From positions 12,687,548 to 12,751,547 of the forward strand of contig OZ024884.1 of the NCBI GenBank assembly GCA_964017185.1: a stretch of DNA of 64,000 bases, in the 5' to 3' direction. This DNA is from Rugalucina vietnamica (Eukaryota; Mollusca; Bivalvia; Lucinida; Lucinidae). The notes below the pieces were generated by a model that saw nothing but the letters and a program-made list of their open reading frames with translations, ran no database searches and was not told where the DNA came from. Below, piece after piece: positions 1 through 9,749 of this stretch (its first letter is position 1; every line of letters starts with the position of its first letter). A program made the translations under genes and the position numbers.

Positions 1-87
1 ACTGGGCCCAGTTGTTCAAAACTTCATTTTCTTAACCTGTCGTTAAGCCCTCAATTTGTTAACTAAATATCGACTTCAAGCGCAAAT

Positions 88-119
<32 letters not shown>

Positions 120-299
120 CAACAAAAAATAACTATTTGTAATATCCATGTTTAAAAATTTATCCAATGGTTAACTAACAACATCTTTAATTTTGAACTG
201 GCCCCTGGTTTACTTAACCAGTACTCCACAGAAGCTTCTACCAGAGGACCAATGGTCCTGTAAACGCTCACCTGAGTCTGCTGCATATACCAATAAACA
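1..299. other. No gene seen; poly(T) tract
   Basis: Nothing coding is recognisable here. A T run of about 30 bases occupies roughly 90-119. The right part may already belong to the tandem-repeat element that starts near 300. Confidence 0.5.
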
Positions 300-2225
300 T
301 GTTTGAATATTATGGTATTTAACCCCAGTGCAGGGGCAGATGAAGCCCTTGGGCCGTTTTCTTTTTTCAGAATAATCAATATTCTGTCCATTTCTTGCTG
401 GCTTTTCCCTTCAAATGACATTTTAACAGTTTTTCCCATTCAAATGCATGGGCAACCCATGTTGACCTTGCCATAAACTTGGTCAAGGTCATCACAGGGT
501 CATGATTTATATATACATTGTAGTACTATAGCCATGGATGCTTCACGCCAAGTTTCACTGAAATCAATCTATTGGTTTCAGAGAAGATATTTGAAGGGTT
601 TTTACCATATATGGGCATGGTGGCCATCTTGGTCATGTGACCTAGATTATTAATATATACATTGGTTCCCCCATCCTATAGCTGCTTCACATAAAATTTG
701 GCTTCAATTGGCCAAGTGGTTTTAGAGGAGAAGATGTTTGAATATTATGGTAATATTTATGTCTGATGTATATTGCCCCGTGGTGTGGGCATATGAACCC
801 TTGGGTCCATTTTTTTTTCAGAATCATTAATATTTAGTCCTACTACCCATTTCCTGCAAGATTTTCACCTCAAATGACTTTTTAAAAGTTTTCCCCATTC
901 CAATGCATTGGCGACCTATGTTGACCTTGTCGTAAAATAGGTCAAGGTGACCACAGGGTCATGATTTATATACACATTGTAGTACTTCAGCCTTTGGTGC
1001 TTCATGCCAAGTTTCTTTGAAATCGAACCATCAGATTCGGAGAAGAAGATTTTTGAAGGGTTTTTACCATATATGGGCATGGCAGCCATCTTGGTCATGT
1101 GAACTAGATAATTTATATATACATTAATTCCCCCATTCCATAAATGCTTCACATAAAATTTGGCTTTGATTGGCCAAGCGGTTTCAGAGAGGAAGATGTT
1201 TGAATATTATGGTAATATTCATGTATATTGCCCCGATGTGGGAGAGAGATGAGGCCCTGGGGCCCAATTTTTTTTTTTTTCAGAATCATTAAAATTCAGT
1301 CCTACTGCTCATTTTTTGCAAGTTTTTTCCTTTAAATGACAATTTAACAATTTTACCCATTAAAATGCATACGCTACCTATGTTGACCTTGCCGTAAAAC
1401 AGGTCAAGGTCATCACAAGGTCATGATTTACATATACGTTGTAGTACTTAAGTCATCGATGCTTCATGCCAAGTTTCATTGAAATCGGTCCAGTGGTTCC
1501 GGAGAAGAGAGTTTTTGAAGGGTTTTTACCATATATGGGCATGGCGGCCATCTTGGTCATGTGACCTGGATTATTTATATACACATTGGTTCCCCCTTCC
1601 CATAGATGCTTCATGTAAAATTTGGCTTTGATTGGCCAAGCGGTTTCAGAGAAGAAGATGTTTGAATATTATGATAATATACATGTATATTGCCCCGGGG
1701 TGGGGGCGGATGAGCCCCTGGTGCCCAATTTTTTTCAGAATCATTAATATTCAGTCCTACTGCTCATTTTCTGCAAGATTTTTCCTTTAAATGACAATTT
1801 AACAATTTTTCCCATTCAAATGCAAAGGCGACCTATGTTGACCTTGCCGTAAAATAGGTCAAGGTCACCGCAAGGTCATGATTTATATACACATTGTGGT
1901 ACTTGAGTCATCGATGCTTCATGCCAAGTTTGGTTGAAATCGGTCCAGTGGTTCCGGAGAAGAAGATTTTTGAAGGGTTTTTACCATATATGGGCATGGC
2001 GGCCATCTTGGTCATGTGACCTGGATTATTTATATATACATTGGTTCCCCCTTCCCATAGATGCTTCATGTAAAATTTGGCTTTGATTGGCCAAGCTGTT
2101 TCAGAGAAGAAGATCTTTGAAAATGGTGGACGACGGACGGACGGACGACGGACGGACGGACGGACGGAGCATGGGTATACTATAAGCTCACCTTGTGAGC
2201 CTGACGGCTCAGGTGAGCTAACAAT
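300..2225 (+). mobile_element. Helentron-derived (HINE/Pearl-type) element 1
   Basis: Four tandem copies of a unit of about 450 bp can be seen. Each starts near a T-run followed by TCAGAATCATTAATATTCAG, at about 363, 809, 1267 and 1730. They are followed by a GGAC/ACGG tetranucleotide tract (about 2126-2168) and a terminal hairpin made of AGCTCACCTTGTGAGC and its near complement (about 2187-2220). Core tandem repeats, then an ACGG microsatellite, then a 3' hairpin is the known layout of non-autonomous Helentrons such as the oyster Pearl elements. The exact left end is not visible. No coding capacity is seen. Confidence 0.65.
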
Positions 2226-2233
2226 ATGAATAT

Positions 2234-2316
2234 GATCAAACATGATTTTCCATTCATTAACATAGGTCCCCGAGGGACCTAGCAAATGTTAATGAATGGC
2301 AAAATCATGTTTGATC
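2234..2316. repeat. Palindrome, about 38-bp arms
   Basis: GATCAAACATGATTTTCCAT on the left is mirrored by the complement ending at 2316 (TTGATC), around a GGTCCCCGAGGGACC centre. The left arm sequence recurs near 2536. This could be a small fold-back element. No gene. Confidence 0.7.
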
Positions 2317-3091
2317 GCTATTATTGCATAAATTCTGCACAAACAAAAGAAATAATGACACACTATATTTTACAGCCTTGTCACATTTTCATACTCATAA
2401 AAGCTTTCATTCTTATGTTCATTCCAAGCATAGTTCAATTAGCACGTGCATGGCACCCTGTAATAATACACAGCTTTTTTCTTCATTATAAGCTTGTTAA
2501 TATCATGGGACATGGGTATTTATGCAATAATATAGAGATGAAACATGATTTTCCATTCCTTAACCTTTTATTTGCCAATGCTCCAGGAAGATGTTTGAAC
2601 CCGTGGCTGCTAGGCCGAGGTTTCAAACTGCTTCCGAGAGCTAGGCTAACATAAAAACTCACCCCAAACCATGAAATTTCTTGTGTGTTGGCCATTTTGT
2701 TTCTACGGAGCACCGTGATGTCATGTGGTTATGACCAATGATGTCAATGGATTTTAGACAAAACCCATGGTCAATTAGTATGCAAATTTCATGATCTGAA
2801 CATTGGTTTTGCTACATGAACACAGCTTTTGGCCTCATTGAAAAAGACTTTAAACAGCTATGCGCATAGATATTTATGCAAAATTATCATTCAATACTCT
2901 TCCCCATCCCCAGTAGCACACACGTCTCAGTAAAAATAATATTCTTGCCACATACAACCATGACACTAACCAATCACAAGTGATGTTGCTCATGACGTTG
3001 GGTTTCCGATGGTATATCGCAGAATATAATGTCACAAATATTTCCGTTATCCAATCAGATGTTGTGTTACATTCTCAAGAGCATTAGAAGA
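2317..3091. other. No gene recognised
   Basis: This stretch is AT-rich with short open frames on both strands that lack splice context or recognisable motifs. I see nothing that can be supported as coding. Confidence 0.5.
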
Positions 3092-3461
3092 AAAGATTAA
3101 TGCTCTAAGTTACTTAACCTAAGAATCATACAAGGGTCATTGACAATATGTTCTCATTTAATCTTAACTCTTCGAGAATGTGAATTATTATCGTTAATTA
3201 ACATAGTGACAGTCCCTTGTTTTACAAGTAAAAAATATTGTCTTGCAAGGTAAGTGGCATTGCCTATGTGAATCAAAGATTAATGCTCTAAGTTACTCTA
3301 CCTGTGACTCGTACAAGGGTCATTGACAATGTGTGCTCACTTAACCCTAACTGTTCGACAATGTGAATTATTATCGTTAATTAACATAGTGACAGTCCCT
3401 TGTTTTACAAGTAAAAAATGTTGTCTTGCAAGGTTAGTGGCATTGCCTATGTGAATCACCA
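3092..3461. repeat. Direct tandem duplication, about 188-bp unit x2
   Basis: The block beginning AGATTAATGCTCTAAGTTAC (about 3092) is repeated at about 3281 with few changes. Both blocks end at a GTGGCATTGCCTATGTGAAT stretch. The second copy abuts a hairpin MITE. Confidence 0.8.
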
Positions 3462-3462
3462 A

Positions 3463-3694
3463 TTGAGCCACGACATGAGAAAAACGGTCTTCGGGTTTCC
3501 CACCAGGTCTGACACAAACCAGCATGTGCAGTCACAGAAACAGGTTGGAAGCTTGAAATTTCAGATTTAAGAAGAAGAGGAATTGTACTATCTGTGAAGT
3601 GAAAACAAAGGCGCTGATCAGCTGTGCAGTTACTGCTGATCTCCGTCTTTGTTTTTTGCATGGGAAAGTCCAGTCTTCTCAGGATGTGACTCAA
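3463..3694. mobile_element. Hairpin MITE family A, copy 1
   Basis: Family A is about 230 bp long. It has terminal inverted repeats of the type TGAGCCGC..CATGAGAAAAC, a central hairpin built from CAAAGGCGCTGATCAGC and its complement, and a flank containing GACTGTACAGGC..GTTTGTGTCAGAC. This copy has both ends, with the central stem partly decayed. Confidence 0.75.
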
Positions 3695-3810
3695 TCAATG
3701 TGACAGGTCTTTCAATGCCGAAGTTCTTTACTTTAACCTCTAGAGTCACAGAGAATAAATTTTTAATTTAAACTGGAAAAACATTTTTATTGTACATGTA
3801 AAATAAAAAT

Positions 3811-4031
3811 TGACCAACAATCTGCATATGCGAAAACAAAAGCGCAGATCAGATGTGCAGTAACTGCACAGCTGATCAACGCCTTTGTTTTCGCTACACG
3901 GATATTACAATCCCTCTTCTTCCTATATCTGAAATTTCAAGGTTCTAGCCTGATTCTACGACTGTACAGGACAGTTTGTGTCTGGCCTGGTCGGAAACCC
4001 AAATTGTTGGTTTTCTCATGCAATGGCTCAA
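3811..4031. mobile_element. Hairpin MITE family A, copy 2
   Basis: Family A sequence in the opposite orientation to copy 1, with a good central GCAGATCAG..CTGATCAACGCC stem. The right end (GGCTCAATTAA) is present and the left end is shortened. Confidence 0.75.
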
Positions 4032-4141
4032 TTAATACTTAACAATCTATGGGTTATCATTTTAACATGAAAATATTTTTTCGTTTCAAAGGTGCAAAAA
4101 GGATGGTGAATCAACAAATAATGCCATAGGTTCTTTTTGTT

Positions 4142-4345
4142 AGGGAAGTGTGGTGGCATAGTGGTACAGCATTGGACTCCAAATCTAGAGGTCCTGGGTT
4201 CGATTCACACTGGCCGCATCCTGTTGTGTCCTTGAGCAAGGCACATTAATTCCCCAGAGTACTAGTTAATACCCAGGAAGGCTCTGTCCTGACATGACTG
4301 AAAATTTTTTGACTGTGACATTAAATCTCAATACAAACAAACATA
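4142..4345 (+). mobile_element. tRNA-derived SINE (family 1)
   Basis: The tRNA-like head has an A box (TGGCATAGTGGTACAGCA) and a B box (GGGTTCGATTC). The body contains GTTGTGTCCTTGAGCAAGG, and the tail reads GACATTAAATCTCAATACAA. The same body and tail recur at 29341-29552 (plus) and 13052-13205 (minus). It is scored as a SINE and not a tRNA gene because no full cloverleaf closes and the tail is conserved. Confidence 0.75.
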
Positions 4346-4362
4346 AAAGCGCTGCAGGCATG

Positions 4363-5462
4363 CATGATACCCCGCCACGCAAATTTAATTTAGCAAAAAT
4401 GTTTGTCAATAAATTCTCAAGATAAAGAGCAGAACAAAATTTTGTCATAAATGAAGGACCATAACTCTGTAAACATTGATAAAATTTACCCATCTTCAAT
4501 CCCAAACCACTACTTCCTGATTTGAACTTTTATACAAAGTTTGAAGAAAATTGGTTGATAAATGCACAAAACAGAGGCAGGAAACGAAATTTTAATGTAA
4601 ATCATGGGCCATAACTCTGTACATATTTAACGAAATTTATTCATTTTCAATCCCAAACCACTCCTTCCTGATATGAACTCCTATACAAGGTTTGAAGAAA
4701 ATCGGTCAATAAATGCTCAAGATAGAGTCCCGAAACAAAATTTTTACGTAAATCAAGGGCCATAACTCTGTACTTATTTGACAAAATTTACCTATCTTCA
4801 ATCCCAAATCACTCCTTCCTGGTATGAACTCCTTTACAAAGTTTGAAGAAAATCGGTCAATAAATGCTCAAGATAGAGCCCGGAAACAAAAATGTAACGT
4901 AAATCAAGGGCCATAACTCTGTACATATTTGACGAAATTTACCCATCTTCAATCCCAGACCACTCCTTCCTGGTATGAACTCCTATACAAAGTTTGAAGA
5001 AAATTGGTCAATAAATGCTCAAGATAGAGCCCGGAAACAAAATTTTAACGTAAATCAAGGGCCATAACTCTGTACTTATTTAACGAAATTTACCCATCTT
5101 CAATCCCAGACCACTCCTTCATGGTATAAACTCCTATACAAAGTTTGAAGAAAATCAGTCAATAAATACTCGAGATAGAGCCCGGAAACGAAATTTTAAC
5201 GTAAATCAAGGGCCATAACTCTGTACTTATTTGACGAAATTTACCCATCTTCAATCCCAAACCACTCCTTCCTGATATGAACTCCTATACAAAGTTTGAA
5301 GAAAATCGGTCAATGAATGCTCAAGATAGAGCCCGGAAACGAAACGCTGACGGACGGACGGACGGACAGACGGACGGACGGACGGACGGACACTCGAACG
5401 CAAATTTTTTTTGGAGGGTATAACATAATACCCCGCACTTTTTAAGTGGCGGGGTATAAAAA
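4363..5462 (+). mobile_element. Helentron-derived (HINE/Pearl-type) element 2
   Basis: The left end contains TACCCCGCCACGC. About six tandem core units of about 152 bp follow (GGGCCATAACTCTGTAC.. at about 4610, 4757, 4910, 5062, 5212). Next come an ACGG tract (about 5346-5392) and a terminal hairpin TACCCCGCACTTTTTAAGTG..GGGGTA (about 5430-5458). This is the classical HINE architecture. No coding capacity. Confidence 0.8.
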
Positions 5463-5667
5463 TAATTATTGATTCATATGTTATATTACTGAATAGACCT
5501 TTGCCAGGAAAAGGATTTTTTAGAAGAAAAAAAAACACACACAAAAAACAACAACAACCTAAAATTCTTCAACATTTAACATATCCAATCAACGTTGAGT
5601 AAACAAGCTTCAAGGACTTTTCAACATCGGTGGTAAACAATTTTGGATTTGCACTGAAGAAACATTA
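5463..5667. other. No gene recognised
   Basis: AT-rich spacer with an A/C-rich run near 5525-5560. No feature that I can support. Confidence 0.5.
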
Positions 5668-5946
5668 GTTCTCTCACCTTAACTGTGAAACGAAAATCGG
5701 CACCAAATGTTAACAACCTTACTTCGCCAAATGTTAACAACCTTACTTCGCCAAATGTTAACCAACTTACCTCTTGGGGGAGGTAAAAGAATTTATAATT
5801 TGCACTACATGTTATTTATCATTTAAGAAATAGCTGAGAAAGTAAGGTTAACACCACACTAACAGCCAGAGGGGTGTGTCTTGGGTGGTAAACAACTTAA
5901 AGCTACATGTATCTTGATTGGTAGAAAAATTTTAACATTGAGCCTT

Positions 5947-6130
5947 TTGGTGAGAAAACCAACAATTTGGGTTTCCAACCAGGTCTGACACAAACTGGCC
6001 TGTACAGCCACAGAAGCATGCTAGAAACTTGAAATTTCAGATTTAGAAGAAGAAGGATTGTACTGTGTAGGGAGAACATAGGCGGTGATCAGCTGATCTG
6101 CACCTTTGTTTTCGCATAATCAAAAATCTG
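5947..6130. mobile_element. Hairpin MITE family A, copy 3 (decayed)
   Basis: Contains GGTGAGAAAACCAACAATTT, the CTGACACAAACTGGCCTGTA segment and a shortened central stem. The right terminal repeat is missing. It lies in the first unit of the tandem duplication. Confidence 0.65.
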
Positions 6131-6362
6131 GTTCTCTCACCTTAACTGTGAAATAAAAATTGGCGCCAAAGTTTAACAACCTTGCCTCTCAGGTGTGAAA
6201 AAAGAATTTATAATTTGCACTACATGTTATTTATCATTTAAGAAATAGCTGAGAAAGTAAAGTTAACACCACATTAACAGCCTGAGGGGTGTGTCTTGGG
6301 TGGTAAACAACTTAAAGGTACATGTATCTTGATTGGTAGAAAATTTTTAACATTGAGCCTTC

Positions 6363-6597
6363 TGGTGAGAAAACCAACAATTTGGGTTTCCAACCAGGTC
6401 TGACACAAACCGGCCTGTACAGTCAAAGAAGGAGGCTAGAAACTTGAAATTTCGGATTTTAAGAAGAAGAGGGATTTTACTATCTGTGCAGTGAAATTAA
6501 AGGTGCTGATCAGCTTCAAGGTGACCGCAAAGCTGGTCTGCACCGTTGTTTTCGCATTTGCAAGTTGTTGGTTTTCTCATGCAGTGGCTCCAATGAT
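6363..6597. mobile_element. Hairpin MITE family A, copy 4
   Basis: Same family as copy 3, in the second duplication unit. The right end (TTTTCTCATGCAGTGGCTC) is present. Confidence 0.7.
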
Positions 6598-6715
6598 ATT
6601 TCCTGGTTTTAAAAAATGAAAAACAAGCCACATCATGTAAAAACAAGTTTTCCCACATGAGAAAACAAAGATTTTCCCACATGAGAAAACTGATTTTCCC
6701 ACATGAGAAAACAAA

Positions 6716-6717
<2 letters not shown>

Positions 6718-6754
<37 letters not shown>

Positions 6755-6776
6755 CTCTCCTCTCCTCTCTCTCTCA
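6718..6776 (+). repeat. (CT)n microsatellite
   Basis: Nearly pure CT dinucleotide run with a few TCC interruptions. The open frames across it are simple-repeat artefacts. Just before it, GTTTTCCCACATGAGAAAAC occurs as a triplicated short palindrome. Confidence 0.9.
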
Positions 6777-6865
6777 GCACAGCTGACTAGAAGACCACAA
6801 ACTTGTTCCATCATAAAATTTCATATCAAATATCATGTGAGCGTCTTGACAAAACCCAATTTTTG

Positions 6866-7075
6866 CTGCGAAAACAAAAGGCGCAGATCAGCTGTGCAGT
6901 TATTGCAAAGCTGATCAGCGCCTTTGTTTTCGCTACTCAGATAGTACAATTCCTCCTCTACTTATAACCAAAATTTCAAGATTCTGGCTTTCTTCTGTGA
7001 CTGTACAGGCCAATTTGTGTCCAATCTAGCCAGAAACCCCAAAGACCGGTTTTCTCGCGTCACAGCTCAAATATC
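6866..7075. mobile_element. Hairpin MITE family A, copy 5
   Basis: Central stem GGCGCAGATCAGCTGTGC..GCTGATCAGCGCC is well preserved. The right end CAGCTCAAAT is present and the left terminal repeat is truncated. Confidence 0.7.
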
Positions 7076-7105
7076 AGAGACAATTGTCATGTACATATCA
7101 GTTTA

Positions 7106-7168
7106 TCACAATCCTTTTAGTTGCTTCGTTCTTCCAGATCTTGACTTTCACCTTCCATGGTCTGCATT
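7106..7168 (-). pseudogene. Decayed copy of UBA5 exon 12 (12b)
   Basis: On the minus strand this reads like the real last exon of UBA5: GAAGGTGAAAGTCAAGATCT followed by GGAAGA.. and a 3' part resembling the AAAGGATTATGATGA end. The acceptor region is partly kept (ATGCAG). The Leu-Met-Lys-Gln helix codons are lost to a frame break that gives an early stop. It lies about 0.45 kb downstream of the intact exon 12. Confidence 0.75.
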
Positions 7169-7379
7169 TTTTTGTCTGCCCATGTAGATGCAAATGAATT
7201 ATCATGTGCACAATAAAATGAAAGGATTTTTCATGTGCACATTGAGATTAAATGTTTTTTTCTTTTGCACACTGAGAGGAAAGAAATGATTTTGCATTGT
7301 GATGAAATGATTTCTCATATGCGTATTGAGACGAAATGATTTCACATGTATACATTGAGATAAGATAAGGCTAAAAAGA

Positions 7380-7476
7380 ACATTTCTATCGCTTATCATG
7401 TCATGTCGTGTGACTAGAATCATGTGGTCTGCAGGTCATCTTCAACCTTGCTTCATTAATTCTTCCTGATCTTATT
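7380..7476 (-). pseudogene. Decayed copy of UBA5 exon 12 plus 3' UTR (12c)
   Basis: The minus strand has GATCAGGAAGAATTAATGAA followed by a degraded end and then GATGACCTGCAGACCACATG. This matches the intact exon 12 and its 3' flank (7540-7630, with ATGACCTGCTGATCACATGA). The acceptor half of the exon is missing. Confidence 0.75.
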
Positions 7477-7583
7477 ATTTAAGGCTAAAAACGTAATTTT
7501 CTTATTGATTATCATGTCATGTGATTATCATGTCATGTCACGTGACTCTGTCATGTGACTAGTATCATGTGATCAGCAGGTCA

Positions 7584-7661
7584 TCATAATCCTTTAAGTT
7601 GTTTCATTAATTCTTCTAGATCTTGACCTTCACCTTCCACTGTTGGATGTGGTTCTTCGAC
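7584..7661 (-). CDS. UBA5: UBA5 exon 12 (last coding exon)
   Basis: 25 codons plus [23 protein letters not shown] then QLKGL. The C-terminal helix is the UFC1-binding element in known UBA5. No clear AATAAA signal was pinned down; the 3' flank is repeated in copy 12c. Confidence 0.92.
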   Translation of the reverse strand, partial: VEEPHPTVEGEGQDLEELMKQLKGL

Positions 7662-9702
7662 CTGAAATTGAAAATCGTGCTAAGTCAAATTGAGCATGAC
7701 ATTTTTCCTGCTTGTTTCAGGAATTGAACACTGCCAAATCCATTTTTGTACAACTTACATATGAGCCGCCTCGTGGGAAAACCAACAATGTGGTTTCCGA
7801 ACAGGTCCGAAACAAACCGGCCTGTACAAGCACAGAAGCAGGCTAGAAGCTTGAAATTTCGAAGTTAAGTAGAGGAGGAATTGTACTATCCGAGTAGCGA
7901 AAACAAAGGCGCTGATCAGCTTTGCGGTTACCGCGAAGCTGATCTGCGTTTTTGTTTTCGCATATGCAGATTGTTGGTTTTCCCATGAGGCAGCTCATAT
8001 AGTACCAGATAATACAGTTATGTTTTAAAATTCACCCCTCGATTTTAGGCTTCTATATACTTTTCCCATCTTGCCAGTAGAAATCCTGTCATACTCTACT
8101 TATGTTTGTAAACGCTGAACACCTTCCTAAAGTGATGGATGGAACTAACTCATGAAAAAAGACAAGACATGCTTCTTACAGGACTAATAAGGCTAATTAA
8201 AGGTAAATGAAAACAAACTCTATATTTTGGTACTGTTTTGGTATATGCTACAGTGACCTCTTGGGTTAACTCGGGTTACTGACTTTCTGCTAAGCCTAAT
8301 TGTGTCTGCTAGACTCTATAAAGACTTTGGAAATGTCAAATAATCATATGCTTTTATAAAATGACAACAAACAAAAATACAATACCTGTGGTGGTGCTGG
8401 TTTGGTATATGCTACAGTGACACCCTGGGTTAACTCAGGTTTCTGACCTTCAGCTAGTCTTAACTCTTCTTCTGTGGTTTCTGAGACTACACTAATACCT
8501 GGAAATGAAATATTTTAAACTATGGATACCCTAATGAGCCTGTGCATGAGAAAACCAACAATTTGGGTTCCTACCAGGTCCAACACAAACCGTTCTGTAC
8601 ACTTGAGCTTTCGGATTTAAGAAGAAGAGAAATTGTACTATCTGTGTAGCGAAAACAAAGGCGCGAAGCTGATCTGTGCCTTTGTTTTCGCATATGCAAA
8701 CTGTTGGTTTTCTTATGTAGCGGCTCATTTAGTAATAAACCTTAACCCATATATGACAAATGGACTTGCCCATCATTATCATTTGGGTGAGTCCATTTTC
8801 ATTTTTAGGAGCATCAGGACTCAGGAGTGATTTTAATTCTTTATTCCATTTTTTGATGAATTTCTTCTAAACAGAGCCCCAGATGGGACGCCGCATTCTG
8901 TGACATCACATGTGGGGCTATACTGTTTGATTATGTCCCATAAAATGATGCCAGGCCTATAAGGGTTACAATCATACAGTTTAAAAAAGATTAAAACCAT
9001 TGCATGGGGATAAATGGCAGTCATAAGTCATTGAACATATATTAAATGGATTCGACACTAACCATTTAAGCAATACCTAGTACTCGCCCATCACGATAAC
9101 ATGTCCATGTCAAATATACCCCCTTATACCCATTTTTATATAGTAAAACTGGGGTATACAGGGGTATACCTAGTTTTCTTATTTTTTTGATCCAAAACAT
9201 AGATTGTTCTAACATGTACCCACAATTCATGCTTTGAGGTAAAATATCCAAAATATCCAAAATTTTCCAATGAAAATTTTTAATTTTTACAACTTAGGAT
9301 AAATCTGTATATGAGATGGGCGTGTTTTCCTAATGTGTAACCTAAACCTACCCCAACAGTCTTCTTCATGCACAACTGCTTCTTCCTTCTTGCTATCATC
9401 AACTTCTACTTTGGGTTTTGATGCTTCTCTAATCTGAGGGGGAAAACATTTAAAAGTTTGTATAATGTATAACTATTAGCGTGAAAAAACCCCCAACAAT
9501 CTGTGTTTCCAACCAGGTCTGTCACAAACCGGGCTGTACAGCCACATAAAATAGTTAGAAGCTTGAGTTTTCATAAGCACTATGGAGTGAAACAAAGGTG
9601 CTGATCTTTTGTGCAGTTACTATACAGCTGATCTGCACCTTTGGTTTCACACATGTAGATTGTTGAGCAAAATAAAAATAAATAAATAAATAATAAAAAA
9701 AA

Positions 9703-9749
<47 letters not shown>

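Larger units (their letters stand above)
5668..6600. repeat. Tandem duplication, about 460-bp unit x2, each with MITE A
   Basis: The segment starting TTCTCTCACCTTAACTGTGA at about 5670 is repeated from about 6132. It carries CACACTAACAGCC.., the GGTGTGTCTTGGGTGGTAAA stretch and then a family A MITE. The MITE was therefore present before the duplication. Confidence 0.75.

Noticed and set aside
300..2125. CRISPR or satellite array
   Set aside because: Units of about 450 bp followed by an ACGG tract and hairpin fit a Helentron-derived element; no spacer structure.
2286..2713. 122-aa plus and 75-aa minus frames
   Set aside because: No motif, no splice context, partly within a palindromic repeat.
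4142..4215. tRNA gene
   Set aside because: A and B boxes are present but belong to a dispersed SINE with conserved body and tail; no closing acceptor stem.
6497..6914. Open frames with Glu-Arg or Leu-Ser runs
   Set aside because: Produced by the (CT)n microsatellite.
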